From Liolophura sinensis (Eukaryota; Mollusca; Polyplacophora; Chitonida; Chitonidae), in NCBI RefSeq assembly GCF_032854445.1, contig NC_088296.1:17473485-17537484 (forward strand): a stretch of DNA of 64,000 nucleotides, written 5' to 3'. Shown piece after piece: positions 30,192-43,240 of this stretch (position 1 is the stretch's first letter; every line of letters starts with the position of its first letter). The notes beneath the pieces were generated by a model. The model ran no database searches. It saw nothing but the letters and a program-made list of their open reading frames with translations, and had not been told where the DNA came from. The position numbers and the translations under genes were made by a program.

Positions 30192-31077
30192 CCTCAGATC
30201 TACAACACAGGATAATTACACCAGCGTGGTAAATTAAGATAATTACGTTTACGGTCAGTACATGTGTAAATCAGTCCCTGTCAGAGAGTGCTCAGTGGGT
30301 CACACTTGTAAATACTGGACACCAGTTAACATCATAAATATTTTTGATACATGTACATGTACAATATTTTCATGGTGCGTTCATACTTACAACCAACATC
30401 CACAGACCCCCAACCCCCACCCCTACCCCCCCACTCTGAAGTGCTCATAAATTAAAATGTTTACACATGTATGGTCTCTGACTCCGCCACTGCTAAAATA
30501 ATTTAATTTTGATTTAAATTTACCCATGAGTACATGTAACCTGGACTATATGTACACTGGTACATGTACTATAAATTTCCATTCGGTGTGTATTCGGTTA
30601 AGGCACTTGATAGGATATTTTACAAGTATGCTTTTCAAAGATTGAGATCTACATGTAGTTGAGCAAAAAAGTGTGTCCTTTTGACAGTTTGAGTACTTTG
30701 TTTCCAAAACAAATGTTTTTTTTTAGTGAGTAAAACTTATGTAAGCGTATAAGACAACTGTGTACATGTAATCTTGTTCTTAAACAGTTTCAACCATCTC
30801 TGCAAGCACTATTTTGAAACATTCAGAGAAAACTACGGGGTGTAGAGAAAAAAATTTGCAGAGTATTATGAAGCTCGCATCTTTTAGTCACACAAACGAC
30901 TTGTTTTTAGTGTCATTTTCAGAATAACTGTTTACAACTTCCACTAAAGAAAAAGTGCTTTAGAGGTCAAAAAGGTTAAAGATTTCAAAAAGGTTAGAGG
31001 TCAAAAAGGTTAAAGAGATCATGTCGCGAATGTGAACAGTAACAGCTGTGCACATATGAACAAGTTCATAAATAGAT

Positions 31078-31233
31078 TTATTTATATTTATTTGATTGGT
31101 GTTTTACGCCATACTCAAGAATATTTCACTTGTACGACAGCAGCCAGCATAATGGTGGGAGGGAACCGGGCAGAGCTCGGTGGAAACCCTCAACCATCCA
31201 CAGGTTGCTGGCAGACCTTCCCACGTACGGCTG
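31078..31233 (-). mobile_element. SINE, reverse, truncated head
   Basis: GATTGGTGTTTTACGCCATA, GCCAGCATAATGGTGGGAGG and CAGGTTGCTGGCAGACCTTC are near consensus. Confidence 0.88.
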
Positions 31234-32082
31234 GAGTTTCACAATAGAAGGAACTGACATAGGCATATACATGCATACATGTACAGTCTACATGTATGTA
31301 CTTGTATACATTTACATGTAACAGCCAAAAGTTACTCTAAAGGATGTCAAATTTCATCCATGACTAAGCTGCCTATTTTCCCCCCATTCTGCGAACTTTA
31401 TTGATTTTTAGAAAGGTTCTTTCAGAGGTGTTTGGAAGGTGTCCTAGTGGGAAAGTGTAAATTATAGCATCAAAAGTAATATCTCGTGACATTTATTTGG
31501 CCTCCAAAAGTGCTCTTTTATGGTCAAATTTTTAGGTCATTTAGGGTATATGTACCTGTATGTGCAACTATATACATGTCTAAGTTTATTTACTGATTTT
31601 GATTGCTGTTTTACGACATACTCAATAAATAAATAAATACAGAGTTGAGTGGCACAGAAATGTTCTCTAAATTATACCTGGGATTAAGAGACGTCTGTTA
31701 ATCTGGGATTAAGAGACGTCTGTTAATCTCAGCTTCTATGTAAAGGAGACCAATGATTGTTTTTCAATACACATACATATACTGTATATATGTTGTCTGC
31801 TCACTCATCTAAAACCATTAACAGTTTATCATGTACCTTCATCGTTTTTACTTCTCCAGGTGAACCATGCTTAATTAACCACACCTGCACACTCCGGTGA
31901 ATCAACCATGTACAGGCAGGTACAGGGACATGTATGCGCTGGTGACAATACCAGGGTGCAGCCAGGCACAACTGCTGCCATATCATATACAGGCATGTAG
32001 TACAGTGTTTATAGAGTAAACACCCCTCTAATCACCACATCACATCACGTGTACTGTACATACATGTACATATCTACATACT

Positions 32083-32237
32083 GTAATTCTTCAAAATTTT
32101 CCCAGTTTTGCAAAGTGTTTATTCAAGCATATTCTGAAGACAATCTCAGGCCAAGTTCAGAGCTTAACAAGAAGGATAATTTTATCAGTTTAAACAGAAT
32201 TAACACCTTGCAAACATGAGAAAAGGTAGAGGAATTA
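32083..32237. mobile_element. MITE copy 5 with both ends
   Basis: The left end TACTGTAATTCTTCAAAATT is followed by GCAAAGTGTTTATTCAAGCA; the right end is CACCTTGCAAACATGAGAAA, AGGTAGAGGAATTACAGTA. The ends are inverted repeats of about 40 bp starting with CTGTAATTC and flanked by TA on both sides, as for Tc1/mariner-type insertions. It has a short internal region. Confidence 0.75.
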
Positions 32238-32337
32238 CAGTAGTCTGAAAAGCAGCTATTGAGAGTGTGGTTGGAAATGACGAAGATCAAATCCAATGTT
32301 AGAAATAAACCTTAAAAAAAAGTTTCCTTTAATTCTG

Positions 32338-32520
32338 AAATAGTTCTTACATGAACTTTTATAGGTTTCACATGAACTTTTATAGTTCTCACATGAACTT
32401 TTATAGTTCTCACATGAACTTTTATAGTTCTCACATGAACTTTTATAGTTCTCACATGAACTTTTATAGTTCTTACATGAACTTTTATAGTTCTCACATG
32501 AACTTTTATAGTTCACACAA
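32338..32520. repeat. 21 bp minisatellite, nine copies
   Basis: The unit is AGTTCTCACATGAACTTTTAT. Being 7 codons long it keeps frames open on both strands; these are not genes. Confidence 0.95.
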
Positions 32521-32687
32521 ATTATTCACTCATAATATACAGTTTTTTTAGAGTTCAGTGTCTTTGATGTAAAGATGTACCGCACTTCACCTGCTACATG
32601 TACATAATCACCTGTTTCAGTTTTTTGTTGAAAAAAAACAAAAAAAAAAAAAGGAAATTTAGAGTGTGTTATTTAACAGTTATCTAC

Positions 32688-32893
32688 TTATTTATTTATT
32701 TATTTGATTGGTGTCTACACCGTACTCGAGAATACTTCACTAATATTTATTTATTTATCTGACTGGTGTTTTATGCCATACTGGAGAATATTTCACTTAT
32801 AGGACGTTGGCCAGCATTCGGGTTGGAGGAAAGTGAGCAGTGGCTGGGGGAAACCCATGACCATCTGCAGGTAGCTAGCTGACCCAGTTCTCT
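32688..32893 (-). mobile_element. Two SINE copies in tandem, reverse
   Basis: A 3' end fragment (32690-32745, GATTGGTGTCTACACCGTAC) lies directly beside a second copy (32746-32893, GACTGGTGTTTTATGCCATA to TGACCATCTGCAGGTAGC), perhaps a repeated insertion into the T-rich tail. Confidence 0.78.
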
Positions 32894-33649
32894 ACAGCAG
32901 CTCAACCATAAAGCACATGGTGCAAAGGTATGAACATGTAAACTGTAACCCAGGGAAATGCTAGCCTCAAAACTAAGGCTAACAAAAAGTGATAGCATGT
33001 TATAATGTGATATGCATGATGTATTTTCTGTAACCAGGTGACTGATAAGGACAACCCAAAGGTATATTTCTAATACACATGTAAATACTCAGTGCTGTAC
33101 AAGTCAACCCCAGGACCATAAAGTCTAATTTTATCACGGACTACAAATGCGGGTTACAATTCTGTTCCCGCTAAGTGTTACAATGAGTCCATGAAAACTG
33201 AGGCTGGTCAGGATCTAAAGAGACTAACAGGAGAACAAAGAGATGACTGTGTTACACCATACATGTACATTCCAAGTGATGGGTAAAAAAACCAAATGCG
33301 CAAAAATCTGAAGAAAAAAACAACAACTTTTTTTCTAAAAAAATAATGAAATGTTCATATTATTAACTTCATTGTAGGAGTACATCCCTGACAGATGTCA
33401 ATGATATACATTTTATAATATGCACAGAAATAGCTTACAATGGCACAGAATCCCCAAGCATACACGTCTTGTCCACAGAATATGTTAGATTCAGAAAATT
33501 TTGGTAGAGTCTTTTTTGTGGGATTTTGAAAAAAACTGCGCCCAGCGCACTGAGGTGAAATGAACCAAAACAGCCAGGGCACTGGAAGCCACACATTTTG
33601 TGTACATGTACATGTAATTCTATGTTTAGAACGGCATTTGTAATGCCGA

Positions 33650-33808
33650 CCATACGTGGGAAGGTCTGTCAGCAACCTGTGGATCGTCGTGGTTTTCCCC
33701 AGTGCTCTGCCCGGTTTCCTCCCACCATAATATTGGCCGCCGTCGAATAAGTGAAATATTCTTGAGTACAGCATAAAACGCCAATCAAACAAGTAAATAA
33801 ATAGAAAG
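33650..33808 (+). mobile_element. SINE, plus, 5'-truncated
   Basis: CATACGTGGGAAGGTCTGTC, CGGTTTCCTCCCACCATAAT and AAACGCCAATCAAACAAGTA with an AAATA tail. Confidence 0.87.
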
Positions 33809-34399
33809 GCATTCTCTGCCATTTGAAGCTACATGTACTTCTGTGTATATTATACAATGTGTATGACTGACATCTAGCAGAGAGGTTGTTTTATTAAGTT
33901 TATTGCAGGATTCAACCATTCATTTTTTTAAAAAAAAAAATAAATTAATTTGATTTTTTTCAAATTTTTGCCCGTTTCACTTTTTAGAAAGTAGTCCTTC
34001 TGACAGACACCACAAGACCCTGTATCCAAATCTGATATCGTTTTCCAAATGTTGTGTTCCAATACCCAACAAATAAATCCTGACGGACAAAATCTTAAAA
34101 AATAAGCCCTGGGAGTACATGTACATACGAATCAATGTCTTTATAAAGACCTATAATTCAAATGAATAAAACACAAAATCTAACTATATGTGCACAACCA
34201 ATATGCAAGTATCAAGTGACCCACATTTGTACATATTGTTTAAAAAAGTGCAATATTTGTCAATTATCAATTACAAAGGCTTCCAAACCAAAAAAAAAAC
34301 AGAAAAAATCAACAAGGTGGGGTGTGGAATATGAGGGGTGTACATGTGATGTTTGGGTGGGGACTATGACGTCAAGGTAGGTGATGAGAATTGTGTCTG

Positions 34400-35702
34400 G
34401 AGCACAGAGTTTTGATCATGTGTGGGTATGATGTCATGTCTTGTCACATCTGAGTAAGGTGTCACGTCTGTATGGGAACCCATGTCTGGCTGAGGTGTCA
34501 CACATCTGTATGGAGAGTCATGTCTGGGTTAGATGTCACACATCTGTATGGGGTTTTGCATCTGGGTGACGCACATCTGTATGGGGAGTCATGTCTGGAA
34601 GAGGTGTCGCAGATCTGAATAGGGTGCTGCATCAAGGTTGGTGATGAGAATTGTGTCTGGAGCACAGTGTTTTGATCATGTGTGCATATGATGTCATGTC
34701 TTGTTGTCACATCTAAGTGAGGTGTCACGTTTGTATGGGGAGTCATGTCTGGCTGAGGTGTCACATCTCTGTATGTGGAGTCATGTCTGGGTGAGGTGCC
34801 ACACACCTGTATGGGAGTCATGTCTGAGTGAGGTGTAACACATCTGTATAGGAGTCATGTCTAGCTGAAGGTTAACACATCTGAATGGGGGGGGGGGGTC
34901 ATGTCTGGGTGAGGTGTCACACATCTGTATGGGGAGTCATGTCTGGCTGAGGTGTAACACATCTGAATGGAGTGCTGCGCTTGGTGGGGTGTCACACCTC
35001 TGTGTGGGGAGTCATGTCTGACTGAGGTGTCACACCTCTGTATGGGGAGTCATGTCTGGCTGAGGTATCACACATCTGAATGGGGTGCTGCGTCTGGGTG
35101 AGGTGTCACACATCTGTATGGGTGTCATGTCTGCTTGAGGTGTCACACATATGTATGGGGAGTCATGTCTGGATGAGGTGTCACACATCTGTATGGGGAG
35201 TCATGTCTGGCTGAGGTGTCACACATCTGTATGGGGAGTCATGTCTGGATGAGGTGTCACACATCTGTACGGGGATTCATGTCTGGCTGAGGTGTCACAC
35301 ATCTGTATGGGGAGTCATGTCTGGATGAGGTGTCACACATCTGTATGGGGAGTCATGTCTGGATGAGGTGTCACACATCTGTACGGGGAGTCATGTCTGG
35401 ATGAGGTGTCACACATCTGTACGGGGAGTCATGTCTGGATGAGGTGTCACACATCTGTACGGGGAGTCATGTCTGGATGAGGTGTCACACATCTGTACGG
35501 GGAGTCATGTCTGGATAAAGTGTCACACATCTGTACGGGGAGTCATGTCTGGCTGAGGTGTCACACATCTGTACGGGGAGTCATGTCTGGCTAAAGTGTC
35601 ACACATCTGTACGGGGAGTCATGTCTGGCTGAGGTGTCACACATCTGTACGGGGAGTCATGTCTGGCTGAGGTGTCACACATCTGTACGGGGAGTCATGT
35701 CT
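34400..35702. repeat. 38 bp minisatellite, about 33 copies
   Basis: The unit is GGGGAGTCATGTCTGGATGA then GGTGTCACACATCTGTAC. The left third is diverged in length and sequence. The right part (35150-35700) is nearly homogeneous, with the TACGG variant spreading toward the end. In RAB27 intron 1. Confidence 0.95.
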
Positions 35703-36439
35703 AGAATTACATGTACAGGTATTCCTACTTTCTACCATCCATACCAATTCCATCTCAACAATGTATGTCATCTACATGTACCTGTAAATAACACACTGGC
35801 GTCAAAATGTTTGATATTGCAAGTACCACAAAGTGATGACTTCAACAAAAACTTCACTTTGTCATTGTGAAAACAAAATGGACGTGGATAAGATCCAGCA
35901 ATCATTTATGTGTCTGAAATTATAAATATTTGCAGGATAAAACCTCATCTTTGGGATGAGCTACATTGAATTTGAGGTCATTATTATTTTGATCTCTTGA
36001 AAACGATTGAATGATCAAACATCTTGACACCAGAGATGGAGACAACCACGCGATATAACCCGTCCTTCCCAGACTATAAAAATCCCATATGGCTGTACAC
36101 CATGTAAATCTATTTTGATAAGTAACATTTATTGCTTATTAAACCACCTTTTAATGGAATCTGCATGTAAAATATTCACTACTAAGATCTATGAAAGTTA
36201 ATATGGCATGTAAAATGTGAAAATAACACCAAAAACAGGATTCTCAGTAAAATGTACAAGGAAGCATATATATTCTGACACTGAATGTTTAAGGTGAATT
36301 AATTACAAAAGAGACAATGTACACTTAATTCACTGTGATGTCATATAACCTAATATACATATGGTTAAAACTACATGACGACAAAAATATCAGCAGTCTT
36401 TACCCAGATATTACATAAATTCATGTTTCAAAAGCCCAC

Positions 36440-36467
36440 GGGGGGTGATTGGGGGGGGGGGGGGGGA
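36440..36467. repeat. Poly(G) tract
   Basis: GGGGGGTGATTGGGGG then a run of about 16 G. Similar long G runs occur at 43600 and 46548, and C runs at 41628 and 43242. Lengths may be assembly-sensitive. Confidence 0.9.
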
Positions 36468-36629
36468 GGGATGATGACTCTCCCTTACCCACGAACAGCT
36501 AAGGTTCCTCCACCATGAAGCCACATGTATTAAAATGTACAACATTTGTTCTTTTTTTCCCAAAATATTTCAATACATCTCACCAAACTCCTCTTCTGCT
36601 CCCATCAATCTGAGCAAAAACAAATGCTT

Positions 36630-36955
36630 CATGAATCTATAAATGTGTCATTAACATATGAACACGTCATGAAAATATGTGTCATGAACATATGAATGTG
36701 TCACGAACACTTGTCATGAATCTATAAATGTGTCATGAACATATGAATATGTCATTAACATATGAACGCGTCATGAAACTATGTCATGAACATATGAATG
36801 TGTCATGAACACTTGTCATGAACATATGAATGTGTCATTAACATATGAACGTGTCATGAAAATATGTCATGAACATATGAATGTGTCACGAACACTTGTC
36901 ATGAACATATGAATGTGTCATGAACACTTGTCATGAACATATGAATGTGTACTAT
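36630..36955. repeat. ~19 bp GTCATGAACATATGAATGT minisatellite
   Basis: About 15 units alternate between GTGTCATGAACATATGAAT and the shorter GAACACTTGTCAT. Confidence 0.9.
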
Positions 36956-37186
36956 AGTATTGTGATTTTTCAGCCTTTTCGCATGTTTGCAAGGTGATTA
37001 TTCAACCACATACTGAAGGCATTATTCTGCGCCGATTGATAAAATTATACTTTTTGTGAAGCTCTGAAACCGGCCAATCCAATCAATGTAGTATTTGTCT
37101 ACAAAATCAAATCAAAAGTATCCATAAATTGCACTGAAAGTTGCTCTTTCATGTGAGAAAAGGTTGAGGAATTAGGATAAGGTATA
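36955..37186. mobile_element. MITE copy 6, full length, reverse
   Basis: The left end AGCCTTTTCGCATGTTTGCA is followed by AGGTGATTATTCAACCACAT, CTGAAGGCATTATTCTGCGC and AATTATACTTTTTGTGAAGC; the right end is AGTTGCTCTTTCATGTGAGA, AAAGGTTGAGGAATTAGG. It reads as the reverse complement of copies 1-3 and defines the ~230 bp length. Confidence 0.78.
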
Positions 37187-37195
37187 CAATTAAAG

Positions 37196-37405
37196 GTGCT
37201 GAAGGCACCGTGGCTGAGTGGTTAACATGCAAGCGCAACACAATGACCCTCAAGCCTTTCACGGTTGCACGTGGGAAGGTCGGCTGGTAGACAGTTACCT
37301 GCAGATGGTAGAGGGTTTTCCAGAGTCGGAATCACCATTATGCTGGCCGCCGCTGTATATACAAGTGAAATATTCTTGAGTTTTTGTAAAAAAAATCAAT
37401 CAAAT
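37196..37405 (+). mobile_element. SINE, plus, near full length
   Basis: The head GGCACCGTGGCTGAGTGGTT keeps the A-box word TGGCTGAGTGG; then CACGTGGGAAGGTCGGCTGG, ATGCTGGCCGCCGCTG and AAATATTCTTGAG. It has an internal deletion around the B box and lies directly beside the MITE. Confidence 0.82.
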
Positions 37406-39142
37406 CAATATCAACAAATTTAGATGCCTAAAACCACATTTTATACTTAAATTAAATTTTATTCAACAACACACAAGACTCAAAGATTTTGTGATCAAAA
37501 TTTTTTAGTTGGAATGACCTAGGATTAACATTGTCTATCTCAATTCCAGAAATGACACAATGTTGGTAATTTCTCTTGCTGTGGCTACGCTATCATACTT
37601 CGGCACTGACCTCGGCAATTGTCGACTGCCAAGGTGAATGGGGTGGGTTGATTTCACCTATAATAATAATAACAAACTTTTCACAACAGAAAAGGCTATA
37701 ATAATATCCATTACAAGTGACATGTGTGAAATATCAGAGTCTAATGGTACAAACATTATGAACTGTTGCAAATTGAAGCACAACTGTCCACAACTGATCA
37801 CACCATTATTTTATGCACAATCTACAGTATATACAACTGACTCACTGAAATACTCTACTGATGACACTAGACATGACACCTAGCCAGGCTTTTCTTAAAA
37901 GGGTGCTGCACTCTGCCATTTAAATACTTACCCTGCTTTTGTTTTTGTCAGGTACATGTACATTGTTAATAAGCCGAGACAGCATTTCAGGAGTCTCACC
38001 AGTTCAAGGAAATTTCCTACTATTGATTAAACCAGTACAAATGGAAACAAAAGTTTTTTCTTGTTTCAAGTTCTGTCTGACTGGAATGCCATACTAAAGA
38101 CTGACACCTAAACTAACGAGTCCTAAGTCAATTCCCATGCACAAGTACACTCATACACAAACAGGCAGATTTCTAGATTAAATGCAAAAGTTGGGCATCT
38201 CAATTTCGTGCATTTTGCAGTGCACATATGGTGAAAAGAAAGAAGAGTACAAATACATACATGTACAACGTTAGCCCAAGGGTTTCAGCTGCAATGAAGA
38301 GACAGATGTTGCATGCCAGATGTCTTAGCGGTAACTAAACTCTGACTTACACCTGAACACCCCCACTGGCCGGGTCTTTCCATGTTTTCGATACGCCGCC
38401 AGTTTTCAAGATAAATTTGTCACACCCTTGGCACTTGGACACTTTTCACCACACAATGATAATGACTTCTCAGACTCTGAATGGAGAGGAGCCGAGCTCA
38501 ATGCCATCTCCAGGGACAGCAAACTGCCATCAGCAACAGGAACGATACGGAGTAAACCCTGCCAAAAGGCAGCTGGTAACAACTTGTATTTTCATGGCGA
38601 GTAGACCTCAGGAACTGTTTCCTGCAGTACATCTATACATGTACACGTTCATTTCTGCCAGCAAATTGACAAAATCCAAGAACAAAATTTTCAGCTCTCC
38701 TTAAGCCAACATTTAAATGAACTCTGGCTGGAGCAGGGTACATGTAAGAGAACCTATCACTGTGCACAGTGCGTAGCACTTAGCTTAGCCTCCTGTGGAA
38801 GCCCGGAAAAGCGGCGTTTGCATGCACACATACACATGTACATGACTGTACAGGAATGACAGTGGAGGGATAGCTAAGGGAGATTACATGCACACAAACT
38901 AGGGGAGCTATAATAGTGATTACCATCAAATTACCACTGTCATTAACTCTGTCCTTTCGCTGCTGGTAACAACTTTCGGTACATTTATCCATGTACATGC
39001 CCGTATCCTAATATAAAAACCACCATAATGCATTTCTACGATAACTCTATGAAAAGAGAGAAATTCTATTAAAAGGGAATCAAATACATGTATAATTACA
39101 GGCATTTTCTTCAAACGTATCACAATTCTGTGTGACTTCTCT

Positions 39143-39262
39143 ATTTATTTATTTATTTATTTATTTATTTGATAGGTGTTTTACGTCGTACTCAAGAATA
39201 TTTCACTTATACGATGGCGGCCATCATTATGGTGGGTGGAAACCGGGCAGAGCCCAGGGGTC
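39143..39262 (-). mobile_element. SINE 3' half, reverse
   Basis: (TTTA)n, GATAGGTGTTTTACGTCGTA, CTCAAGAATATTTCACTTAT and GGAAACCGGGCAGAGCCCAG; it stops abruptly. Confidence 0.87.
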
Positions 39263-39545
39263 TTTATTTATTACTTTGATAAATCTTATACATTAAAAAT
39301 TTCACCTTGACTTGAGTTCTGTGTAAAACACAAATCAAATAAATAAAAATTCATCTGATAACGAATTTCACCCAATTGTAGTGCAGTCTTAATTACAAAG
39401 ATGGTTAAAAATATCATGAATCATACACATGCTGGTGATCTCCCTGCATATGTGCTGTTATGTCATTGTTAGCCTGCACGTACTAAACGTGTACATGTAT
39501 ACTGGGCAAAAGGTTAGCCAGCCCCCTGTCCGCCTGTTCAAGTTT

Positions 39546-39690
39546 CATTTATTTATTTGATTGGTGTCTTACGCCGTAATATTTCACTATACAATGGCGG
39601 CCAGCATTATGGTGGGAGGAAACCGGGCAGAGCTCCGGGGAAACCCACACCATCCCAAGGTTGACGGCAGATATTCCCACTCACAGCTGA
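39546..39690 (-). mobile_element. SINE, reverse, partial
   Basis: GATTGGTGTCTTACGCCGTA, GCCAGCATTATGGTGGGAGG and AAACCGGGCAGAGCTCCGGG. A small gap has removed the CTCAAGA word. Confidence 0.86.
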
Positions 39691-40027
39691 AGAGGAAGCT
39701 CTTGCCCAAGTGGTCGTGGAATAGAAAAACAGTGCCATTTGGACACCTTATTTTCAGCACTTTTAACACTGGAGAGGTAGGAAAATATGAAATCTGGATA
39801 TCCTGCTCTACCAAGCTGCCCAAAAAAGGATGTTTGGACAAGACACTGTCTTTGACATTTCTGGCTAAGCCCCTGATGTAGGGTATCCTCCACATACAGT
39901 GTATGTACATGAAGCTGTTCCTACATGTAATTTAACCACATGTGTGTACAAAATATATTGGTACAATACTGTATATGCCCCAAAAAATTCTCCTCATAAA
40001 ACTACATTTATAAAGGCAAAATTTTTT

Positions 40028-40200
40028 TTTTGGATTTGATTGGTGTTTTTTACGGCGTACTGAAGAATATTTTGAGCACGACGATGGCCTGCATTATGGT
40101 GGGAGAAAACCGGGCAGAGCTCAGGAAAAACCTATGACCAACCGCAGGTTGCTGGAAGACTCACACAATACGACATTCAGGGCAGAAGCTAGCATTTTTC
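40028..40200 (-). mobile_element. SINE, reverse, partial
   Basis: GGATTTGATTGGTGTTTTTT, GGCGTACTGAAGAATATTTT, then ATGGTGGGAGAAAACCGGGC and CCGCAGGTTGCTGGAAGAC. Confidence 0.84.
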
Positions 40201-41929
40201 AACAGGACATCATTCAACATCGTACCTTCTAAACAAAACCTCAAACTACCTAAGATCAACAGAACACTCTGAATCAGCCTAAGTCTATTTTCACCCACAA
40301 AAGTGCATTTAATTTTAGAAGAAAATAAATGTCACAAAAAATATTTTTTTTGGGTGCTAACAACCTACAATTTATTTTCCAGCAGGATATCATCCCATAA
40401 TCCAAGCAAACCTCAAAGGACCTTTCTAAAATCAATAGAATTCTCTGAATCAGGAAACATGGGCACGTTAATCATGCATGAAATTTGTGGCCATTCACAA
40501 ATGAAAGGAGGTGAGATGGCAAAGGTAGGGATTCGGTCCAAAAATAATAGTTTTTGACATTTTTTTTTCACTTTTACAATTTTAAAACATATGACATGTA
40601 TATATATGTGTTTTGTAATACATGTACATGATCATTTAAAGTCTTAACTCTGGAATCCATTATAGATGCTACCGCCAAATCGAAAATAACTGAATGTTTA
40701 CTTTGGTCAGTTAGATACAGCTTTGAACCTTCTCAACTCCTGATATAAGGAGGACACACAGTTTATCTGCAGACTAATTACGCTTTTCTGTACTTTTTCC
40801 CCAAACATTCATCTTAGTCTACAATGAATACGTGTAAACAACTGCCTGTGTAATGTTCCACTTTTCAGTCGATGATTGACAGCAAAGGTAGACAGGTCAT
40901 TTGTGGTGACTCTGACACACTCCAATTCAGCAATGGGTCAAACCTCTGTCTAACTGCCTCACTATCTCACCTTACATCAAATATTATCACAATTCAGATA
41001 TAATTCTAGGCCTAAGATTGGTTGGTCCACCTGGATAGCTATCGTATTTGCTAAACAAGTAAGTATGACAGGCGAAGAAGACAACCTTAAGCGTTGGACA
41101 TTTTTTTCCGTCTACCCAGATACATGTATGTGATTGGTCGGGTCTGCCTTGGATAAGCTATCGTATTTGCCTAACAGGCATGACAGGCGAGAAAGACAAC
41201 CTTAAGCGTTAGATATTTATTTTTTTCCGTATACCCACATACATGTATGAGTGGAGTCACAAAGGCACTTGCCAGCTGATAGCAACCATTGACAACACTC
41301 ATCTGCACATCCACGCAGTTAGGGACGCACGAGCATTCACATAGCAAAGCTAACTGGTAATGCTACTACATGTATCAGTCAATAACTTTTCTTTCCTTCA
41401 TTTTTGAAAACAGTTCTAGTGATTGAGCAGCCAACAACAACAACACGTGGAAAAAAATGAAAACAGTTCTAGTGATTGAGCAGCCAACAACAACAACACA
41501 TGGAAAAAAAACTTCCCAGCAACATCTTTTTGAGATAATTATATTGCACACATTTGCAAAATTAATCAAAAATAACTTTCTAGCAGTTCATTTATTTTCT
41601 CACTGCTCAACTGTGTAAGCTCCCCCTCCCCCCCCCCCCCCTTCTTCTCATCATGTGTGCCATAACGTCGCTTTGGCCTGCTGCACAACGTCTTTGTCCG
41701 TAATACTCTTCATTGATGTGATTGTTGTGCAGGTATACGGCTCAATATTTCCAGGCTGCAGACAGCTGTTTACCGCCATCCCTGTAGCCACCTACTTTGA
41801 ATACTCTTACTATTTAAATCAATAGTAATTGTGACATAATTACTTTCCATTCAGCCGCCTACTTTTGAACTCTGACCACCTTCTCCAATTCTAATTGAAA
41901 ATCCTGTATTTCATCTCAGGTATCAATAT

Positions 41930-41998
41930 TAATCAACATGCTGGTAATCAACATGCTGGTAATCAACATGCTGGTAATCAACATGCTGGTAATCAACT
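41930..41998. repeat. 15 bp AATCAACATGCTGGT repeat, 4.5 copies
   Basis: Perfect short tandem units; the NQHAG frame is an artefact. Confidence 0.95.
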
Positions 41999-42232
41999 AA
42001 GCGAGTACTGGTATAACATGCATGAAGTTTATATGGTATATGGATCAATCAATTGGGTCCACAATTTATTAGCAGCTCTGTTAAAAAGTTTACTAGCAGA
42101 GGGAGACTTATACTAACTTTAGCTGGTAACAAAGTCCCAGTGGTCTTTTCCCTAGGACAAGAATGGTTTTATGGGTTTTATGATCAAAGCCTGGCTTAAG
42201 GCTTTGTGTCCAGATTTATGCAGGCCTACAGG

Positions 42233-42430
42233 GTACCGGAGGTGGTTAGTGTGCCCTGTGCAATGACCTAGGAGCCTCTCCGGCCGTACATGAGAAGGTC
42301 AGGCAGCAACCTGCAGATGGTCATGGGTTTTACCCCTGGGCTCTGCCCGATTTAACTCCCGCCATAATGCTGGTCGCCGTTATATAAGTGACGTTCTTGA
42401 GAACAGCGTAAAACACCAGTCAATTAAAAA
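42233..42430 (+). mobile_element. SINE, plus, partial head
   Basis: ACCGGAGGTGGTTAGTGTGC, ATGACCTAGGAGCCTCTCC, GGTCAGGCAGCAACCTGCAG, and AAAACACCAGTCAATT. It faces the next copy tail to tail. Confidence 0.84.
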
Positions 42431-42484
42431 CTATATAACAAAGACTGAACCTGTTTAAACATGACATTTCCAAAAGGGCTCCTC

Positions 42485-42665
42485 ATTTATTTATTTATTT
42501 GATTGGTGTTTTATGCCATACTCAGAACATGTCACTTATATGACAGCGGCCAGCATTATGGCGGAAGGAAACCAGACAGAGCCCGCGGGAATCCCACAAA
42601 CCCACAAACCCATGACCATCCGCAGGATGCTGCAGGCATTCCACATACGGAACAGGGGCCCTCAG
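42485..42665 (-). mobile_element. SINE, reverse, partial
   Basis: (TTTA)n, GATTGGTGTTTTATGCCATA, GCCAGCATTATGGCGGAAGG and CATGACCATCCGCAGGATGC. With the copy 55 bp to the left it forms an inverted pair. Confidence 0.86.
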
Positions 42666-43017
42666 AAAAGCAACAAAATGAATGACATGCAAATCTAGTA
42701 AAACCAACAGATTTGCAACCAATCTGCTGGGCCAAGGCAGCATTGATTGGACGAAGAGCAATGACATCAGGTACATAAGATGTACGTTGTCCTGCAGGTC
42801 ACACTGGACTTATAACCTGGAATTCCTAATCAAACTCACGTCTGTCCCTTTTTAAGGTGCATGATTGTGCTCGCACTCTTTGGCGCTTACAAACCTTTAG
42901 TGAGGTGTGCTGATAAATGAGCAGAAATTTTATTTCATTAGTCAGCAGACAAAAGACTTTTCCGAGGATCTAAAGTTTTTTTATGGTACAATTAACCACT
43001 CACTGAATAATTGCATT

Positions 43018-43240
43018 GTTTTATTTATTTATTGATTTGATTGTTGTTTTATCCCGAATTCAATAAAATTTCACTATATATACGATTGGGGCCAGCATTA
43101 TGGTAGAAGGAAACCAGACCGACCCTGAGTGAAAGCCACAACCATGCGCAGGTTCACTGGAAGACCTTCCCACGGCCGGCCGGAAAGGAAGACTTGAACT
43201 CACAGTGATTGCATTAGTGAGAGGCTCCTGGGTCACTGCT
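43018..43240 (-). mobile_element. SINE, reverse, diverged
   Basis: TTTATTGATTTGATTGTTGT, CAATAAAATTTCACTATATA, GGCCAGCATTATGGTAGAAG, GACTTGAACTCACAGTGATT and GAGAGGCTCCTGGGTCACTG. Confidence 0.82.
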
